Assembly (NCBI GenBank): GCA_027618565.1
Contig: JAQCEQ010000021.1
Span: 1-50,863 of the forward strand
Reading direction: 5' to 3'
Length of the DNA stretch: 50,863 bases
DNA from: Planctomycetota bacterium
GTDB taxonomy: Bacteria; Planctomycetota; Phycisphaerae; Phycisphaerales; SM1A02
The stretch's first letter is position 1, and every line of letters starts with the position of its first letter. The notes beneath the pieces were generated by a model. The model was given only the letters and a program-made list of their open reading frames with translations. It searched no databases and had not been told where the DNA came from. Both the position numbers and the translations under genes were made by a program. Below are positions 36,034 to 44,240 of this stretch, one piece after another.

Positions 36034-36075
36034 TCGAACTCGCTCGCTGCGAGGACTGGCGCCAGCGGAGAGCTG

Positions 36076-37083
36076 TCACCGCGTGCGTTGAATTGCCTCC
36101 AGCGCCATCGCGTCGAGCAGGTCGCGTGCCTCGCTCGCGGGCAACCGACCCAACTCCGCGCGCGCGCGCTCCACATGATCCGTGGCCAACTGCCGCGCCG
36201 CCTCCAGGCCGCCGGAGCGCTTGACCAGTTCCAGGGTCGCCCCCCCATCGTGCGACTGGATCGCCCGGTCGAGGCTCGCTCGATCGGCGTTGCTCGCGCG
36301 AGCGCGCGCGAAGACCACGGGCATCGTCAGCTTTCCCTTGGCCAAGTCGCGGCCCACGGACTTGCCGACTGCCTCCTCGCTTCCCACCAGGTCCAGGACA
36401 TCGTCCTGCATCTGGAACGCGATGCCGACGCCCGTCCCGAATCGGTCCATCGCCTCCACGACCCCGTCGGATGCGCCGGCCTCCCGCGCGCCGGTCCGCG
36501 CCGCCGCGCCGATCAGGACACCCGTCTTGAGCCGCAAGATTTGCTCCAGTTCAGGCTCCGAGAGGTCCAGTCGATCACGCGCGGCTTGCTGCAGCAGCTC
36601 GCCCGCGCACAGGTCACTGGTCACGCGCCCCAGTTCCTCATTGAGCGAGGGCGTGCCGATCCTCGAACACAGGTGAAACGCGCTGGAGATGAGATAGTCA
36701 CCCAGCAGCACGGCAGCCTCGACACCATGTTCGGCATTGACGGTCGCGCCGCCCCGACGGACATCGGCATCATCCAGAATGTCGTCGTGCACCAGCGTGG
36801 CCATGTGGATGAGCTCTAGGACGGCGCCGAGCCGCTCGTGTCGAGCGCCCACCGCGTGGGACCCGCCCGCCGCGACGCCGCTCACGATCGCGATCGTGGG
36901 GCGCAACATCTTGCCGCGGTATCGCTCCACATGGCGGCACAGCCGCGAGACCGGTGCATGGGGGCTAGACAGTTCCGCCTCAAACTCCCGCACCACGCCC
37001 CGAAGCCGCTCGGCGATGAAGGGGTGCAGCGAGGAATCGGGAAGTGTGCCTGCTGGAATTCCTGTGGCCGACGCGACGCGCAC
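36076..37083 (-). CDS. Polyprenyl diphosphate synthase
   Basis: Trans-prenyltransferase that elongates farnesyl- or geranyl-type diphosphates with isopentenyl diphosphate. The first aspartate-rich motif is LVHDDILDDADVRRGG, and the second is AFQMQDDVLDLVGSEE. GKMLRPTIAI, LLGDYLISSAF and KSVGRDLAKGKLTMPVV are typical. Length 335 is within the ispA/ispB range. The aromatic residue pattern before the first motif (LELIHMATL) is small, which favours a long-chain (quinone) product over C15. It is directly after the methyltransferase gene start region on the same strand. Confidence 0.9.
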   Translation of the reverse strand: MRVASATGIPAGTLPDSSLHPFIAERLRGVVREFEAELSSPHAPVSRLCRHVERYRGKMLRPTIAIVSGVAAGGSHAVGARHERLGAVLELIHMATLVHDDILDDADVRRGGATVNAEHGVEAAVLLGDYLISSAFHLCSRIGTPSLNEELGRVTSDLCAGELLQQAARDRLDLSEPELEQILRLKTGVLIGAAARTGAREAGASDGVVEAMDRFGTGVGIAFQMQDDVLDLVGSEEAVGKSVGRDLAKGKLTMPVVFARARASNADRASLDRAIQSHDGGATLELVKRSGGLEAARQLATDHVERARAELGRLPASEARDLLDAMALEAIQRTR

Positions 37084-37108
37084 GATGGACTCATCCTATC
37101 GCGGCGCC

Positions 37109-37987
37109 TCACCGATCCGCGACGAGGTACGCAATCCAGCCTTCGCAGGCTTCCCCGCGCTCAGAGGGAACGAACTTCCCGTTGCCGGTGCCCGTGGCGC
37201 GCTCCGTGCCCTCCCAATACACCGTGGTCTCAGAAAACCCCGCATCGGACAGGGCATCGCGCAGTTCGGGGATCGACCAGAGTCGCCAGTCGTAGGTGAA
37301 CGCCTTTCGAAGCTGGCTGCCGTCGGGAAACCGGAAATGGATGTGGTTGATCACCCGACCCGTGATCGGGTTGCAATGCGACTGGTCCCACACATACGTG
37401 AAGCCATCCAGCTGCCTCTCTTCCTCGACCTCGGCGTGCGCCTCGCTGCCGCCGTAGCAGTCCAAGACCATGATCCCGCCCTTGGCGATTCGAGTCCGGG
37501 CGGTCCGAAAGTAGCGGACCAGCTCGGCTCTGGATTGGAACACGGCGTACGAGAAGTTCAATGCCGCGAGGACATCCACGCGCGGTGTGGAGGCGCTGAG
37601 CACATTGCCCCGCACCAGGCGCACGCGCGCGCGCTGACGCTTGGTGAGTGAGTCAAGGTGCCTCGTCGTCCCCCAGTCCAGGATGCGCGGGTCGAGGTCC
37701 ACACCGACGGCCCGGTTGCCCGTGCGACGCCGGATCCACGCGGCGCTCACGGCAGCGCTGCCGCAGAAGTCCTCACGCAGAGTGGCCGGAAGCCGGCCGC
37801 GACGCTCCCGATAGACACGATCGAAGAACTTGACCTCGGACGTGGGCTCCTGCACCGCCAGTTCATAGAGCTCGAAGGGATCGCTCGTGGCGGCGGTCCT
37901 CCACATGCCGCGGCGGGGCGGCTTCGCCCTTCCGTGCGATGGCGGGGAAGCCATGGAGTGGGTTCGAGCATCGATGGAACGCGACAT
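37109..37987 (-). CDS. SAM-dependent methyltransferase
   Basis: Class I Rossmann methyltransferase of about 290 residues. The SAM-binding motif is REDFCGSAAVSAAWI with the acidic loop AVGVDLDPRILDWG, then RGNVLSAS and VLAALNFSYAVFQSR. The C-terminal half (FTYVWDQSHCNPITGRVINH) may bind the substrate. It abuts a polyprenyl synthase, so methylation of a quinone or lipid is possible but unproven. The start at 37987 is not certain; Met at 37954 would be shorter and also fits. Confidence 0.82.
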   Translation of the reverse strand: MSRSIDARTHSMASPPSHGRAKPPRRGMWRTAATSDPFELYELAVQEPTSEVKFFDRVYRERRGRLPATLREDFCGSAAVSAAWIRRRTGNRAVGVDLDPRILDWGTTRHLDSLTKRQRARVRLVRGNVLSASTPRVDVLAALNFSYAVFQSRAELVRYFRTARTRIAKGGIMVLDCYGGSEAHAEVEEERQLDGFTYVWDQSHCNPITGRVINHIHFRFPDGSQLRKAFTYDWRLWSIPELRDALSDAGFSETTVYWEGTERATGTGNGKFVPSERGEACEGWIAYLVADR

Positions 37988-37997
37988 GGGGCGGGGA

Positions 37998-38027
37998 GTC
38001 TAACGATGTCTAACGATGTCTAACGAT
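37998..38027. repeat. 10-bp tandem repeat, three copies
   Basis: TCTAACGATG is repeated three times exactly, just upstream of the methyltransferase start on the minus strand. It may affect the leader length or simply be slippage. Confidence 0.8.
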
Positions 38028-38050
38028 GCCGCACCACGCTCATACCCACC

Positions 38051-38088
38051 GACGGCGGACCCCGCTTTCGCGGGGACCGCCATCCGTC
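38051..38088. repeat. REP-like palindromic element
   Basis: GGCGG-A-CCCCGC, TTTC loop, GCGGGG-A-CCGCC: an 11-pair hairpin with one A-A mismatch, with GACGG/CCGTC at the outside. It lies about 20 bases after the end of the secreted protein gene and would also act on the end of its transcript. It has the look of a scattered extragenic palindrome, though no second copy is in the window. Confidence 0.65.
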
Positions 38089-38108
38089 CCGGAGCGGAGG
38101 GTGTCTGT

Positions 38109-38753
38109 TCAGGCGCGCTGGCGGCGGCGCACGCATCCGAGGGCCACGGCCATCAACGCAGCGCCACCCGGCGCAGGAATAGCCGTGACCGTGAAACTGA
38201 ATCCGTCGATGGCACCGAGCTGCGTGGGTCCCCAGTCGCCAACGCGCAGGGTCCAGCCGCCGCTGGCATCCATGCCCTCGAAGGCGCCGGCGATGGAGAC
38301 GGGCGCGTCGTCCAGTCCGGTGGCGAGGTAGTCGCCCTGTGGAATGTTGTAGGACGACGATCCGCCGTTCGCGGCGGTCCACAGGTCCCCGGTGGCGCTG
38401 TCACTGAAGGTGTAGTCGCCGAGGAAGTTGCTGGAGTCCCCGAAGAACGACCCGTTGGTCCAGCCGACGCGATGAACCAGCGTCACGCCGATGCCGTTGT
38501 GGAGCAACTGGATCGACACATCGCCGCACCAGACATGGGCGAGGCCGTGGATGGTCACGCCTTGCAACTGGTCGATCGAGAACGAGTCCGTGACGTGGAT
38601 CGAATAGTCCGTGAAGGCGGGAACCGTATTGCTTGGGGCGTCGGCGATGGCCCCGCCGGGACCCGAGTAGGTGTAGGTCGCCCCGGCATGCGCGGCCAGC
38701 GCGGCACACGCCGTCAGCGCGAGCGGGACAAGATGGAGCGTGGTGCGAGTCAC
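38109..38753 (-). CDS. Secreted P-domain-like protein with PAPG-CTERM tail
   Basis: Exported protein of about 214 residues. Start GTG at 38753 (VTRTTLHLVPLALTACAALA) has a signal peptide; the longer frame overlaps the upstream gene. GGAIADAPSNTVPAFTDYSI, LQGVTIHGLAHVWCGDVSIQ and WTLRVGDWGPTQLGAIDGFS follow the proprotein-convertase P-domain (beta-jelly roll) pattern. The end IPAPGGAALMAVALGCVRRR is a PEP-CTERM-type sorting tail. It is the second of two tandem relatives and is likely bound or sorted at the cell surface by an exosortase-like system. Confidence 0.8.
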   Translation of the reverse strand: MTRTTLHLVPLALTACAALAAHAGATYTYSGPGGAIADAPSNTVPAFTDYSIHVTDSFSIDQLQGVTIHGLAHVWCGDVSIQLLHNGIGVTLVHRVGWTNGSFFGDSSNFLGDYTFSDSATGDLWTAANGGSSSYNIPQGDYLATGLDDAPVSIAGAFEGMDASGGWTLRVGDWGPTQLGAIDGFSFTVTAIPAPGGAALMAVALGCVRRRQRA

Positions 38754-38784
38754 GGTGCAGTGTTTCTCGAAGGGGTGCTTGGGC

Positions 38785-39456
38785 TCAACGCAGTGGGTCG
38801 CTCGACGAGCGGCGATCCCGCGCGCGACGCCGACCGCCCCACGCAAGGGCCCCCATCAGGCTGAGTGCGCCGGGGGCTGGAACGGTGGTGGACACGCTCA
38901 GTTGCCAACTGCCGAGTTGGCCGGATGTGTCTTGCTGGTAGTCGGTGATCACCAATTCCCAGGTGCCGGCTGCCTCCATCCCATCGAACGCGTGTTTGAA
39001 GTTGACTCGGATGCCGCCATCCCGCGAGGCGAAGTAGGCGCCGTTGGGAATCGGACTGGTGGCGCCCACTCCGGCAGCTGCGCTCCAGATGCTGGAGAAT
39101 GAACTGTCGGCGAAGGAGTAGGTGCCGAGGAAATCGCTGGAATCGCCGTAGATCCCGGAACTGGGATAGCCGATCCGCTCGAAGAGGTCGACCGAGACGG
39201 TCAGCCCTCCCGCCGTGTGCCTCAACTGCGCACCCAGGTCGCCGCAGTAGGCGTGCGAGAAGCCAACGAGCGACACGAAATCGATTCCGTCAACCGTGCC
39301 CGCGTCGTCGCCAATCGTGACGGTGAACACGGTGCTCGCCGGACTCCCAGCGGAGTCCGCGACCGCACCGCCACTCCCCGTGAAGACCTGGCTACCAGCC
39401 CATGCCGAAGTCGACGCGACGAGTGTCGCGGCGACCGCCAAAGACAACAACTTCAT
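38785..39456 (-). CDS. Secreted P-domain-like protein with PAPG-CTERM tail, paralogue
   Basis: A 223-residue relative of the neighbour. Signal peptide MKLLSLAVAATLVASTSAWA with an AAGGA box before the ATG at 39456. The domain has SLVGFSHAYCGDLGAQLRHT, then SGIYGDSSDFLGTYSFADSS, then GTWELVITDYQQDTSGQLGS; the neighbour has the same order (GDSSNFLGDYTFSDS, GGWTLRVGDW). The tail is VPAPGALSLMGALAWGGRRR. The overall identity looks moderate, so the duplication is old. It lies 31 bases upstream of the neighbour, on one transcript. Confidence 0.82.
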   Translation of the reverse strand: MKLLSLAVAATLVASTSAWAGSQVFTGSGGAVADSAGSPASTVFTVTIGDDAGTVDGIDFVSLVGFSHAYCGDLGAQLRHTAGGLTVSVDLFERIGYPSSGIYGDSSDFLGTYSFADSSFSSIWSAAAGVGATSPIPNGAYFASRDGGIRVNFKHAFDGMEAAGTWELVITDYQQDTSGQLGSWQLSVSTTVPAPGALSLMGALAWGGRRRARDRRSSSDPLR

Positions 39457-39597
39457 CTTCCTTTTCCTTCTGCTAGACCAAACATCGCGATCCCGTGGCG
39501 CTGGCCCCTCAACCAACGCGCCCTCTCAAATCCGAGACAACTCTAACCCGTCACGGAAGAAAGGCAAGAAAAACCGGGAAATCAAGTCGGAATACGA

Positions 39598-39615
39598 GCG
39601 AGGAGTGGTCCTCGC
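39598..39615 (-). terminator. Hairpin after ahcY
   Basis: GCGAGGA (39598-39604) and TCCTCGC (39609-39615) form a perfect seven-base stem with a four-base loop, six bases after the ahcY stop on the minus strand. No T-run follows at once, so termination is plausible but unproven. Confidence 0.4.
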
Positions 39616-39620
39616 GCCGA

Positions 39621-41123
39621 TCAATACCGGTAGTGGTCCGCCTTGTACGGCCCCTGCGTGGGGACGCCGATGTAGTCCGCCTGTGAGGTGGTGAGTTCGG
39701 TGAGCTTGGCACCCAGTTTCCCCAGGTGGAGCCGGGCCACTTCCTCGTCAAGGCGTTTGGGAAGAACATGCACGCCGGTGGCGTACTGGCCGGTTCGGGT
39801 GAACAACTCGATCTGTGCGATCACCTGGTTCGTGAACGAGTTGCTCATCACGAACGACGGGTGGCCCGTGGCGCAGCCCAGATTCAGGAGCCGGCCCTCT
39901 GCCAGGATGATGATGCTTCGGCCGTCCGCAAACACCCACTCGTCCACCTGCGGCTTGACATTCACGCGCTCCACGCCGGCGACCTTGGCCAGGCCGGCCA
40001 TGTCGATCTCGTTGTCAAAGTGGCCGATGTTGCCGATGATGCACTTGTCCTTGACGCGCTTCATGTGGTCGGCCGTCACGACATCCTTGTTCCCGGTCGC
40101 CGTCACGATGAGGTCCGCCTGGTCGAGGACATCCACCAGCCGCACGACCTCGTACCCCTCCATCGCCGCCTGCAGCGCACAGATGGGATCGATCTCCGTC
40201 ACCTTGATGCGGCAGCCCTGGCCTCGAAGGCTCTGGCAGCATCCCTTGCCGACATCGCCGTAGCCGCACACGATCGCCACCTTGCCCGCGAGCATGATGT
40301 CGGTGGCACGCATGATGCCGTCGACCAGCGAATGTCGGCAGCCGTAGAGGTTGTCAAACTTGCTCTTGGTCACCGAGTCGTTGACGTTGATCGCCGGGAA
40401 GAGGAGCTGCCCCGCCTCGTGCATCTGATAGAGGCGATGCACACCCGTGGTGGTTTCCTCGGTGACACCCTTGATCGCGGGGACGGTGCGGCCAAAGCAT
40501 CCGTGGTCCTCATCCTGGAGCGCCCGGCAGAGTTCCAGGATCACCTGCCACTCTTCCGAATCATCGGCCTTGGTGGCGGGCACACCCTTGGATTCCCACT
40601 CCAGTCCCTTGTGGACCAAGAGCGTCATGTCGCCGCCGTCGTCCAGGATCATGTTGGGTCCGGTGCCGTTCTCCCACGTGATCGCTTGCAGCGTGCACCA
40701 CCAGTATTCGGGAAGCGTTTCGCCCTTCCAGGCAAAGACTGGGATGCCCTGCGGCATGGTGGGTGTCCCGTTGGGGCCGACCGCCACCGCGGCGGCGGCG
40801 TGATCCTGCGTCGAAAAAATGTTGCAGCTGGCCCACCGGACTTCTGCGCCAAGGTGCACCAGCGTCTCGATCAGGACGGCCGTCTGGATCGTCATGTGAA
40901 GGCTGCCCGAGATGCGAGCGTCCTTGAGCGGCTTCGTGGCGCCGTATCGCGCCCGCAGCGCCATGAGTCCGGGCATCTCCACCTCCGCCAGCTGGATCTC
41001 CTTGCGACCCCAACGGACCGTCTCCGGTGAGAGATCTCGCACCTTGAACGCGAGGTCGGTGCGGAGCGGAAGGTTGGTGTCGAGAAATGGCTTGGATGGG
41101 GACGACATCGTGGCGCTGGACAT
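39621..41123 (-). CDS. ahcY: S-adenosylhomocysteinase
   Basis: Splits S-adenosylhomocysteine into adenosine and homocysteine and so relieves inhibition of SAM methyltransferases. [58 protein letters not shown] and the NAD-binding [20 protein letters not shown] are clear, as is the end [10 protein letters not shown]. The length of 500 is above the 430-470 of many bacteria because of an insert around [15 protein letters not shown]. The start at 41123 has no Shine-Dalgarno; Met6 is an alternative. Confidence 0.96.
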   Translation of the reverse strand: MSSATMSSPSKPFLDTNLPLRTDLAFKVRDLSPETVRWGRKEIQLAEVEMPGLMALRARYGATKPLKDARISGSLHMTIQTAVLIETLVHLGAEVRWASCNIFSTQDHAAAAVAVGPNGTPTMPQGIPVFAWKGETLPEYWWCTLQAITWENGTGPNMILDDGGDMTLLVHKGLEWESKGVPATKADDSEEWQVILELCRALQDEDHGCFGRTVPAIKGVTEETTTGVHRLYQMHEAGQLLFPAINVNDSVTKSKFDNLYGCRHSLVDGIMRATDIMLAGKVAIVCGYGDVGKGCCQSLRGQGCRIKVTEIDPICALQAAMEGYEVVRLVDVLDQADLIVTATGNKDVVTADHMKRVKDKCIIGNIGHFDNEIDMAGLAKVAGVERVNVKPQVDEWVFADGRSIIILAEGRLLNLGCATGHPSFVMSNSFTNQVIAQIELFTRTGQYATGVHVLPKRLDEEVARLHLGKLGAKLTELTTSQADYIGVPTQGPYKADHYRY

Positions 41124-41141
41124 GCGAGGATTCTAGACATC

Positions 41142-41166
41142 TATCGCTTCATGCGGATATAGCGAT
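41142..41166. promoter_or_regulatory. Inverted repeat upstream of ahcY
   Basis: ATCGCT (41143-41148) and AGCGAT (41161-41166) are 12 bases apart; TATC (41142-41145) and GATA (41156-41159) form a nested dyad. It lies 19-43 bases before the ahcY start and about 85 before the divergent CxxC-protein gene. Such a site could bind the ArsR-type regulator encoded 1.7 kb away. This is a guess from position. Confidence 0.4.
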
Positions 41167-41250
41167 TCAGTGAATTCACAATGGTGTTATAGGGCTATTC
41201 ACCCGCCTTTCACCGCCGGTGTCATCCATCAACCCCTACACTTCCCACCC

Positions 41251-41949
41251 ATGAAGCACACCAAGGCTGTCGCCGCGCTTGCCACCGCGCTCGTCGTTGG
41301 ACTCTTTGCTGCCCAGAGCCAGACCGCACAGGGGCAAGACGCCACCAAGCGCATCGGCGACCCGTATCCGCTGGCCACCTGCCCAGTCTCGGGTCAACCG
41401 GTGGCGGATGCCTCCACGATCGCCACGGACGGGCGAGAGGTTAAGTTTTGCTGCCCCAACTGCGTTGCCACCTTCAATGCGGACCAGAAGCTCTATCTGG
41501 ACAAGATCGATGCCGCGATCATCGAAGACCAGCTGAAGGTCTATCCGCGGCATGCGACCTGCGTGGTGATGAACGACGAGGAGTTGAGCGACCCGCTCGG
41601 TCCCGACGCCGACGACGCCAAGCCGCTGGTGGTCGGCAACCGACTCTTCAGGATCTGCTGCAAAAAGTGCATCGCCAAGATCAAGAAGGACCCCGAGAAG
41701 TTCATTGCTGACCTGGACGCCCAGGTCATCGCCGCGCAGAAGGCGGACTATCCGCTGACCGTCTGCGTGGTCAGTGGCGAGAAGCTGGACGAGGGCGCCT
41801 ACGAGTTCGTGGTCGCCAACCGCTTGGTGCGCCTGTGCTGCAAGAAGTGCGCCGAAAAGGTCCGCGCCAACCCGCTGGACGCGATCAAGAAGGTCGACGC
41901 CGGGCGGGCCGCGAAGGCCTCGGCGGCGAAGTCGGCCTCGGCGAACTAA
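41251..41949 (+). CDS. Exported triple CxxC (TRASH/YHS-like) metal-binding protein
   Basis: A 232-residue protein with a signal peptide (AVAALATALVVGLFAAQSQ). It has three similar modules, each with a first Cys near YPLATCPVSGQ, YPRHATCVVMN or YPLTVCVVSGE and a later CCxxC: VKFCCPNCVATF, FRICCKKCIAKI, VRLCCKKCAEKV. This is the TRASH/YHS-type treble-clef pattern that binds metal. The protein may store or sense copper, zinc or similar outside the cytoplasm. The start at 41251 is chosen for the signal peptide. The last 65 bases overlap the ArsR-methyltransferase gene tail-to-tail. Confidence 0.84.
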   Translation: MKHTKAVAALATALVVGLFAAQSQTAQGQDATKRIGDPYPLATCPVSGQPVADASTIATDGREVKFCCPNCVATFNADQKLYLDKIDAAIIEDQLKVYPRHATCVVMNDEELSDPLGPDADDAKPLVVGNRLFRICCKKCIAKIKKDPEKFIADLDAQVIAAQKADYPLTVCVVSGEKLDEGAYEFVVANRLVRLCCKKCAEKVRANPLDAIKKVDAGRAAKASAAKSASAN

Positions 41950-42928
41950 CCGCACCGTCGGCGCCCCTCGCCTGCAGGAGTGCAGCGAAGAGCCCGGGCC
42001 CCTTCCCGTCGCGAGCCGGCGGGAGGCGTCGGTAGCGCAAGAGCGCGGCGCCACTGGACTTGGCGAACGCCCGCAGGTCGGCCTCGGAGAATCCCGGGTG
42101 CCGGTGGCCCATCGACCTCATGAGGTCCTCGTGTACATGCGGCACCATGTCCATGACAAGGAGCCGCCCACCCGGCTTAAGCACACGGAGCGCTTCGGAG
42201 ATGGCGCCCTCCGGATTGTCGATGTGGTGGAGCACCAGGCTGCACACGGCAAAGTCCGCCGAGGCGCTGGCGACGGGGAGTGCGTCCAGTTCCGCTTCCA
42301 CGAATTGGATGTTGCGATGCGCCTGGAGCCTCCGGCGCGCGGCCAGCAACATCGATGGCTCGCGATCCACCGCGACCACCTTGGCGACGACTGGCGCAAG
42401 CCGCTCCGCCCACTCGCCCGTGCCGCAGCCGAGGTCCACCACGGTCCACTCGGGATCCAGGATGTCCACCGATGCGGTCACTTCCGGGGCGAGCCCGAAG
42501 AGGTCTCGCCGGATGGAATCCCATTCGCTCCCGACTCGACCGAAGAACTCGCGGCTCGCGGTTCGCCTGGAAGCGATGACCGCAGCGGTGCGCTCGTCGT
42601 CGTCGGCCGCTGTCGGCGAGGTCTCCAGACCGGTGGCGATCGCCTGCCACGCGGCGGCGGCGGGGCCGGTGGGATCGGTCGCCACCCTGTAGATCGACGC
42701 GGTGCCCGCACCGCGGCGCGAGAGCAGCCCCGCCTGGTGCAGCGCCCTCAGGTGTCGGCTGGTGGACGATTGGGCAACCTGCACGATGCGCGCCACCTCG
42801 CCCACCGCCAGCTCATGCTTCGCCAGCGCGCGAAGCATTCGCAGCCGGACGGGGTCGCCCAAGACCTGCATCGATCGCGCGGTCTCCCCCAGCACGCCTC
42901 GGTCGGACTGTCGAGATCGCGTCGTCAT
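41885..42928 (-). CDS. ArsR-family regulator fused to a methyltransferase
   Basis: A 347-residue fusion. Residues 15-85 form a winged helix of the ArsR type (LGDPVRLRMLRALAKHELAV, EVARIVQVAQSSTSRHLRAL). Residues 120-320 form a class I methyltransferase with VVDLGCGTGEWAERLAPVVA, VAVDREPSMLLAARRRL and SLVLHHIDNPEGAISEALRV. In other bacteria this fusion includes regulators of SAM/SAH metabolism and of arsenic. The ArsR Cys metal ligands are not seen. It ends in a Pro/Arg-rich tail that overlaps the convergent metal-protein gene by 65 bases, so the tail may be non-essential. Confidence 0.88.
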   Translation of the reverse strand: MTTRSRQSDRGVLGETARSMQVLGDPVRLRMLRALAKHELAVGEVARIVQVAQSSTSRHLRALHQAGLLSRRGAGTASIYRVATDPTGPAAAAWQAIATGLETSPTAADDDERTAAVIASRRTASREFFGRVGSEWDSIRRDLFGLAPEVTASVDILDPEWTVVDLGCGTGEWAERLAPVVAKVVAVDREPSMLLAARRRLQAHRNIQFVEAELDALPVASASADFAVCSLVLHHIDNPEGAISEALRVLKPGGRLLVMDMVPHVHEDLMRSMGHRHPGFSEADLRAFAKSSGAALLRYRRLPPARDGKGPGLFAALLQARGADGAVSSPRPTSPPRPSRPARRRPS

Positions 42929-43008
42929 TGAGGGTGTCCTTGCGACTGCGTCGAGGCTGGCGTAGCGACTACGTCAGGGTCGTCGTGGCGACGGCGGCGA
43001 CCACCCGT

Positions 43009-43743
43009 TCACGCGCCCGGAGGCAAAGCCAGGCTTGGGCCGAGGACTTCACCCAGCGCGGACAACCGCTCGCACACCTGCTTGCTGTCGGGATCGATCC
43101 CGTACGCCTGCCGAAGTCGCCGACGCTCGTCGGCGGAGCTTCCATAGAGCGCTGCCAGTGTCGCCGCGCGGATGTAGGGAGCCGCGGACCGAGCCTGAAC
43201 GATGCCATCATCCACCTCAATGGCTAGGCGGGCAGCCGTCACCGCCATGTCGGGATCGTTGAGTTTCTGCGCGTACTCCGACAGGAGCAGGTACGCCGAC
43301 ACGCTGTGCATGTCAGAGCCCGCCGCCTTGAGTCGCCGGTAGAGCGCGTTGGCGTCACCCTGCCGGTACAGCACCTCGGCCAGCTCAAAGGTGATCTTGG
43401 CATCGCGCGGATTCCCCGCGAGCGCGCGCTCGAGGGCGTCCTGCGCCTTCTCCAGTTCACCCAAGTTGAGCAGCGCGTCCCCGTAGATGGCCTGGGCCTC
43501 CCAATCTCCTGGGTTCTCCTTCACGGTCGGGGCGATGGTGTTCGCCGCATCTTGCCAGCGGTCGTACTTGAGGTAGTACGCGGAACGCTCGACCGCCTGG
43601 TCACGGGGCATCGGCGTGTGGCAACCGGTGAGGGACACGAACGCGGCGAGCGCCGCAACCGCTGCACTGGCGACGACAGTCGTTCGGCCGAGAGCACCGC
43701 GAGGCGTCAACTGGAGGAGGCACGATGGGGAGTGAAGTCGCAT
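43009..43743 (-). CDS. TPR-repeat lipoprotein
   Basis: A 244-residue protein with an N-terminal signal of type II (VAALAAFVSLTGC, lipobox Cys41), so it should be anchored in a membrane by lipid. Tetratricopeptide repeats follow: AYYLKYDRWQDAANTIAPTV, AQAIYGDALLNLGELEKAQD, FELAEVLYRQGDANALYRRL. Such proteins often serve as assembly scaffolds. It lies 26 bases from a divergent gene and has no clear operon partner. Confidence 0.85.
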   Translation of the reverse strand: MRLHSPSCLLQLTPRGALGRTTVVASAAVAALAAFVSLTGCHTPMPRDQAVERSAYYLKYDRWQDAANTIAPTVKENPGDWEAQAIYGDALLNLGELEKAQDALERALAGNPRDAKITFELAEVLYRQGDANALYRRLKAAGSDMHSVSAYLLLSEYAQKLNDPDMAVTAARLAIEVDDGIVQARSAAPYIRAATLAALYGSSADERRRLRQAYGIDPDSKQVCERLSALGEVLGPSLALPPGA

Positions 43744-43769
43744 GGTGAGGCCGATCTGGTGGGTGCGGA

Positions 43770-44240
43770 ATGAATATACCCTTCACGCTGATGGCGACGC
43801 ACGAGGCACAGGATTCCCCCAGAGCGGCCTGTCCGGGCTTGGCCCGCGCGCGTGCGGCGTTGGTGCGACACGAGGCCCCGGCGGGGGCTGGTTGGGCGAC
43901 GCACCTGGACCTGTTCATAGAGCCTGGATTCGCCGGGGACGGTCGCGCCGACGGAAACGACGACGATCGGCTGGCGCTGGCGTGGCGGCTGTCGATCGAT
44001 CCTCGCGCCGACCTGCAGGCTGCGATCAGCGGCGCCAAGAGGATGTCGAACCACCGCCTGGCGTGGGCCCGGCTTCGGGCTGGCGAGGTGCGCTTGACCT
44101 CGTCCGGAGAGCGCTGCGAGTGCCTGGCATCGGGATCCGTGACATGCGTTTCATCGGAGCGCGCCGTTCGATTCTCCTTGGACTTCGGCAGCGGCGTGAT
44201 CGATTGGGCACCCGACCGCATCGAGGGGGCGCCTCGATGA
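43770..44240 (+). CDS. Hypothetical protein, co-transcribed with the DUF456 gene
   Basis: A 156-residue soluble protein that I do not recognise. It has an Ala/Arg-rich N-terminal third and two Cys in RCECLASGSV. WRLSIDPRADLQAAISGAKR is the most structured-looking part. The ATGA overlap with the next gene shows co-translation. A later Met at 43791 is an alternative start. Confidence 0.65.
   Translation: MNIPFTLMATHEAQDSPRAACPGLARARAALVRHEAPAGAGWATHLDLFIEPGFAGDGRADGNDDDRLALAWRLSIDPRADLQAAISGAKRMSNHRLAWARLRAGEVRLTSSGERCECLASGSVTCVSSERAVRFSLDFGSGVIDWAPDRIEGAPR

Noticed and set aside
38109-38846. Longer start of the second secreted protein
   Set aside because: That start would overlap the upstream paralogue by about 62 bases and put Arg-rich sequence before the signal peptide. 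The GTG at 38753 gives a normal signal peptide.
41124-41250. SAH or SAM riboswitch upstream of ahcY
   Set aside because: The leader is AT-richer than the surroundings and short. I see only a dyad, not the multi-stem fold of a SAH riboswitch. A covariance-model search would settle it.
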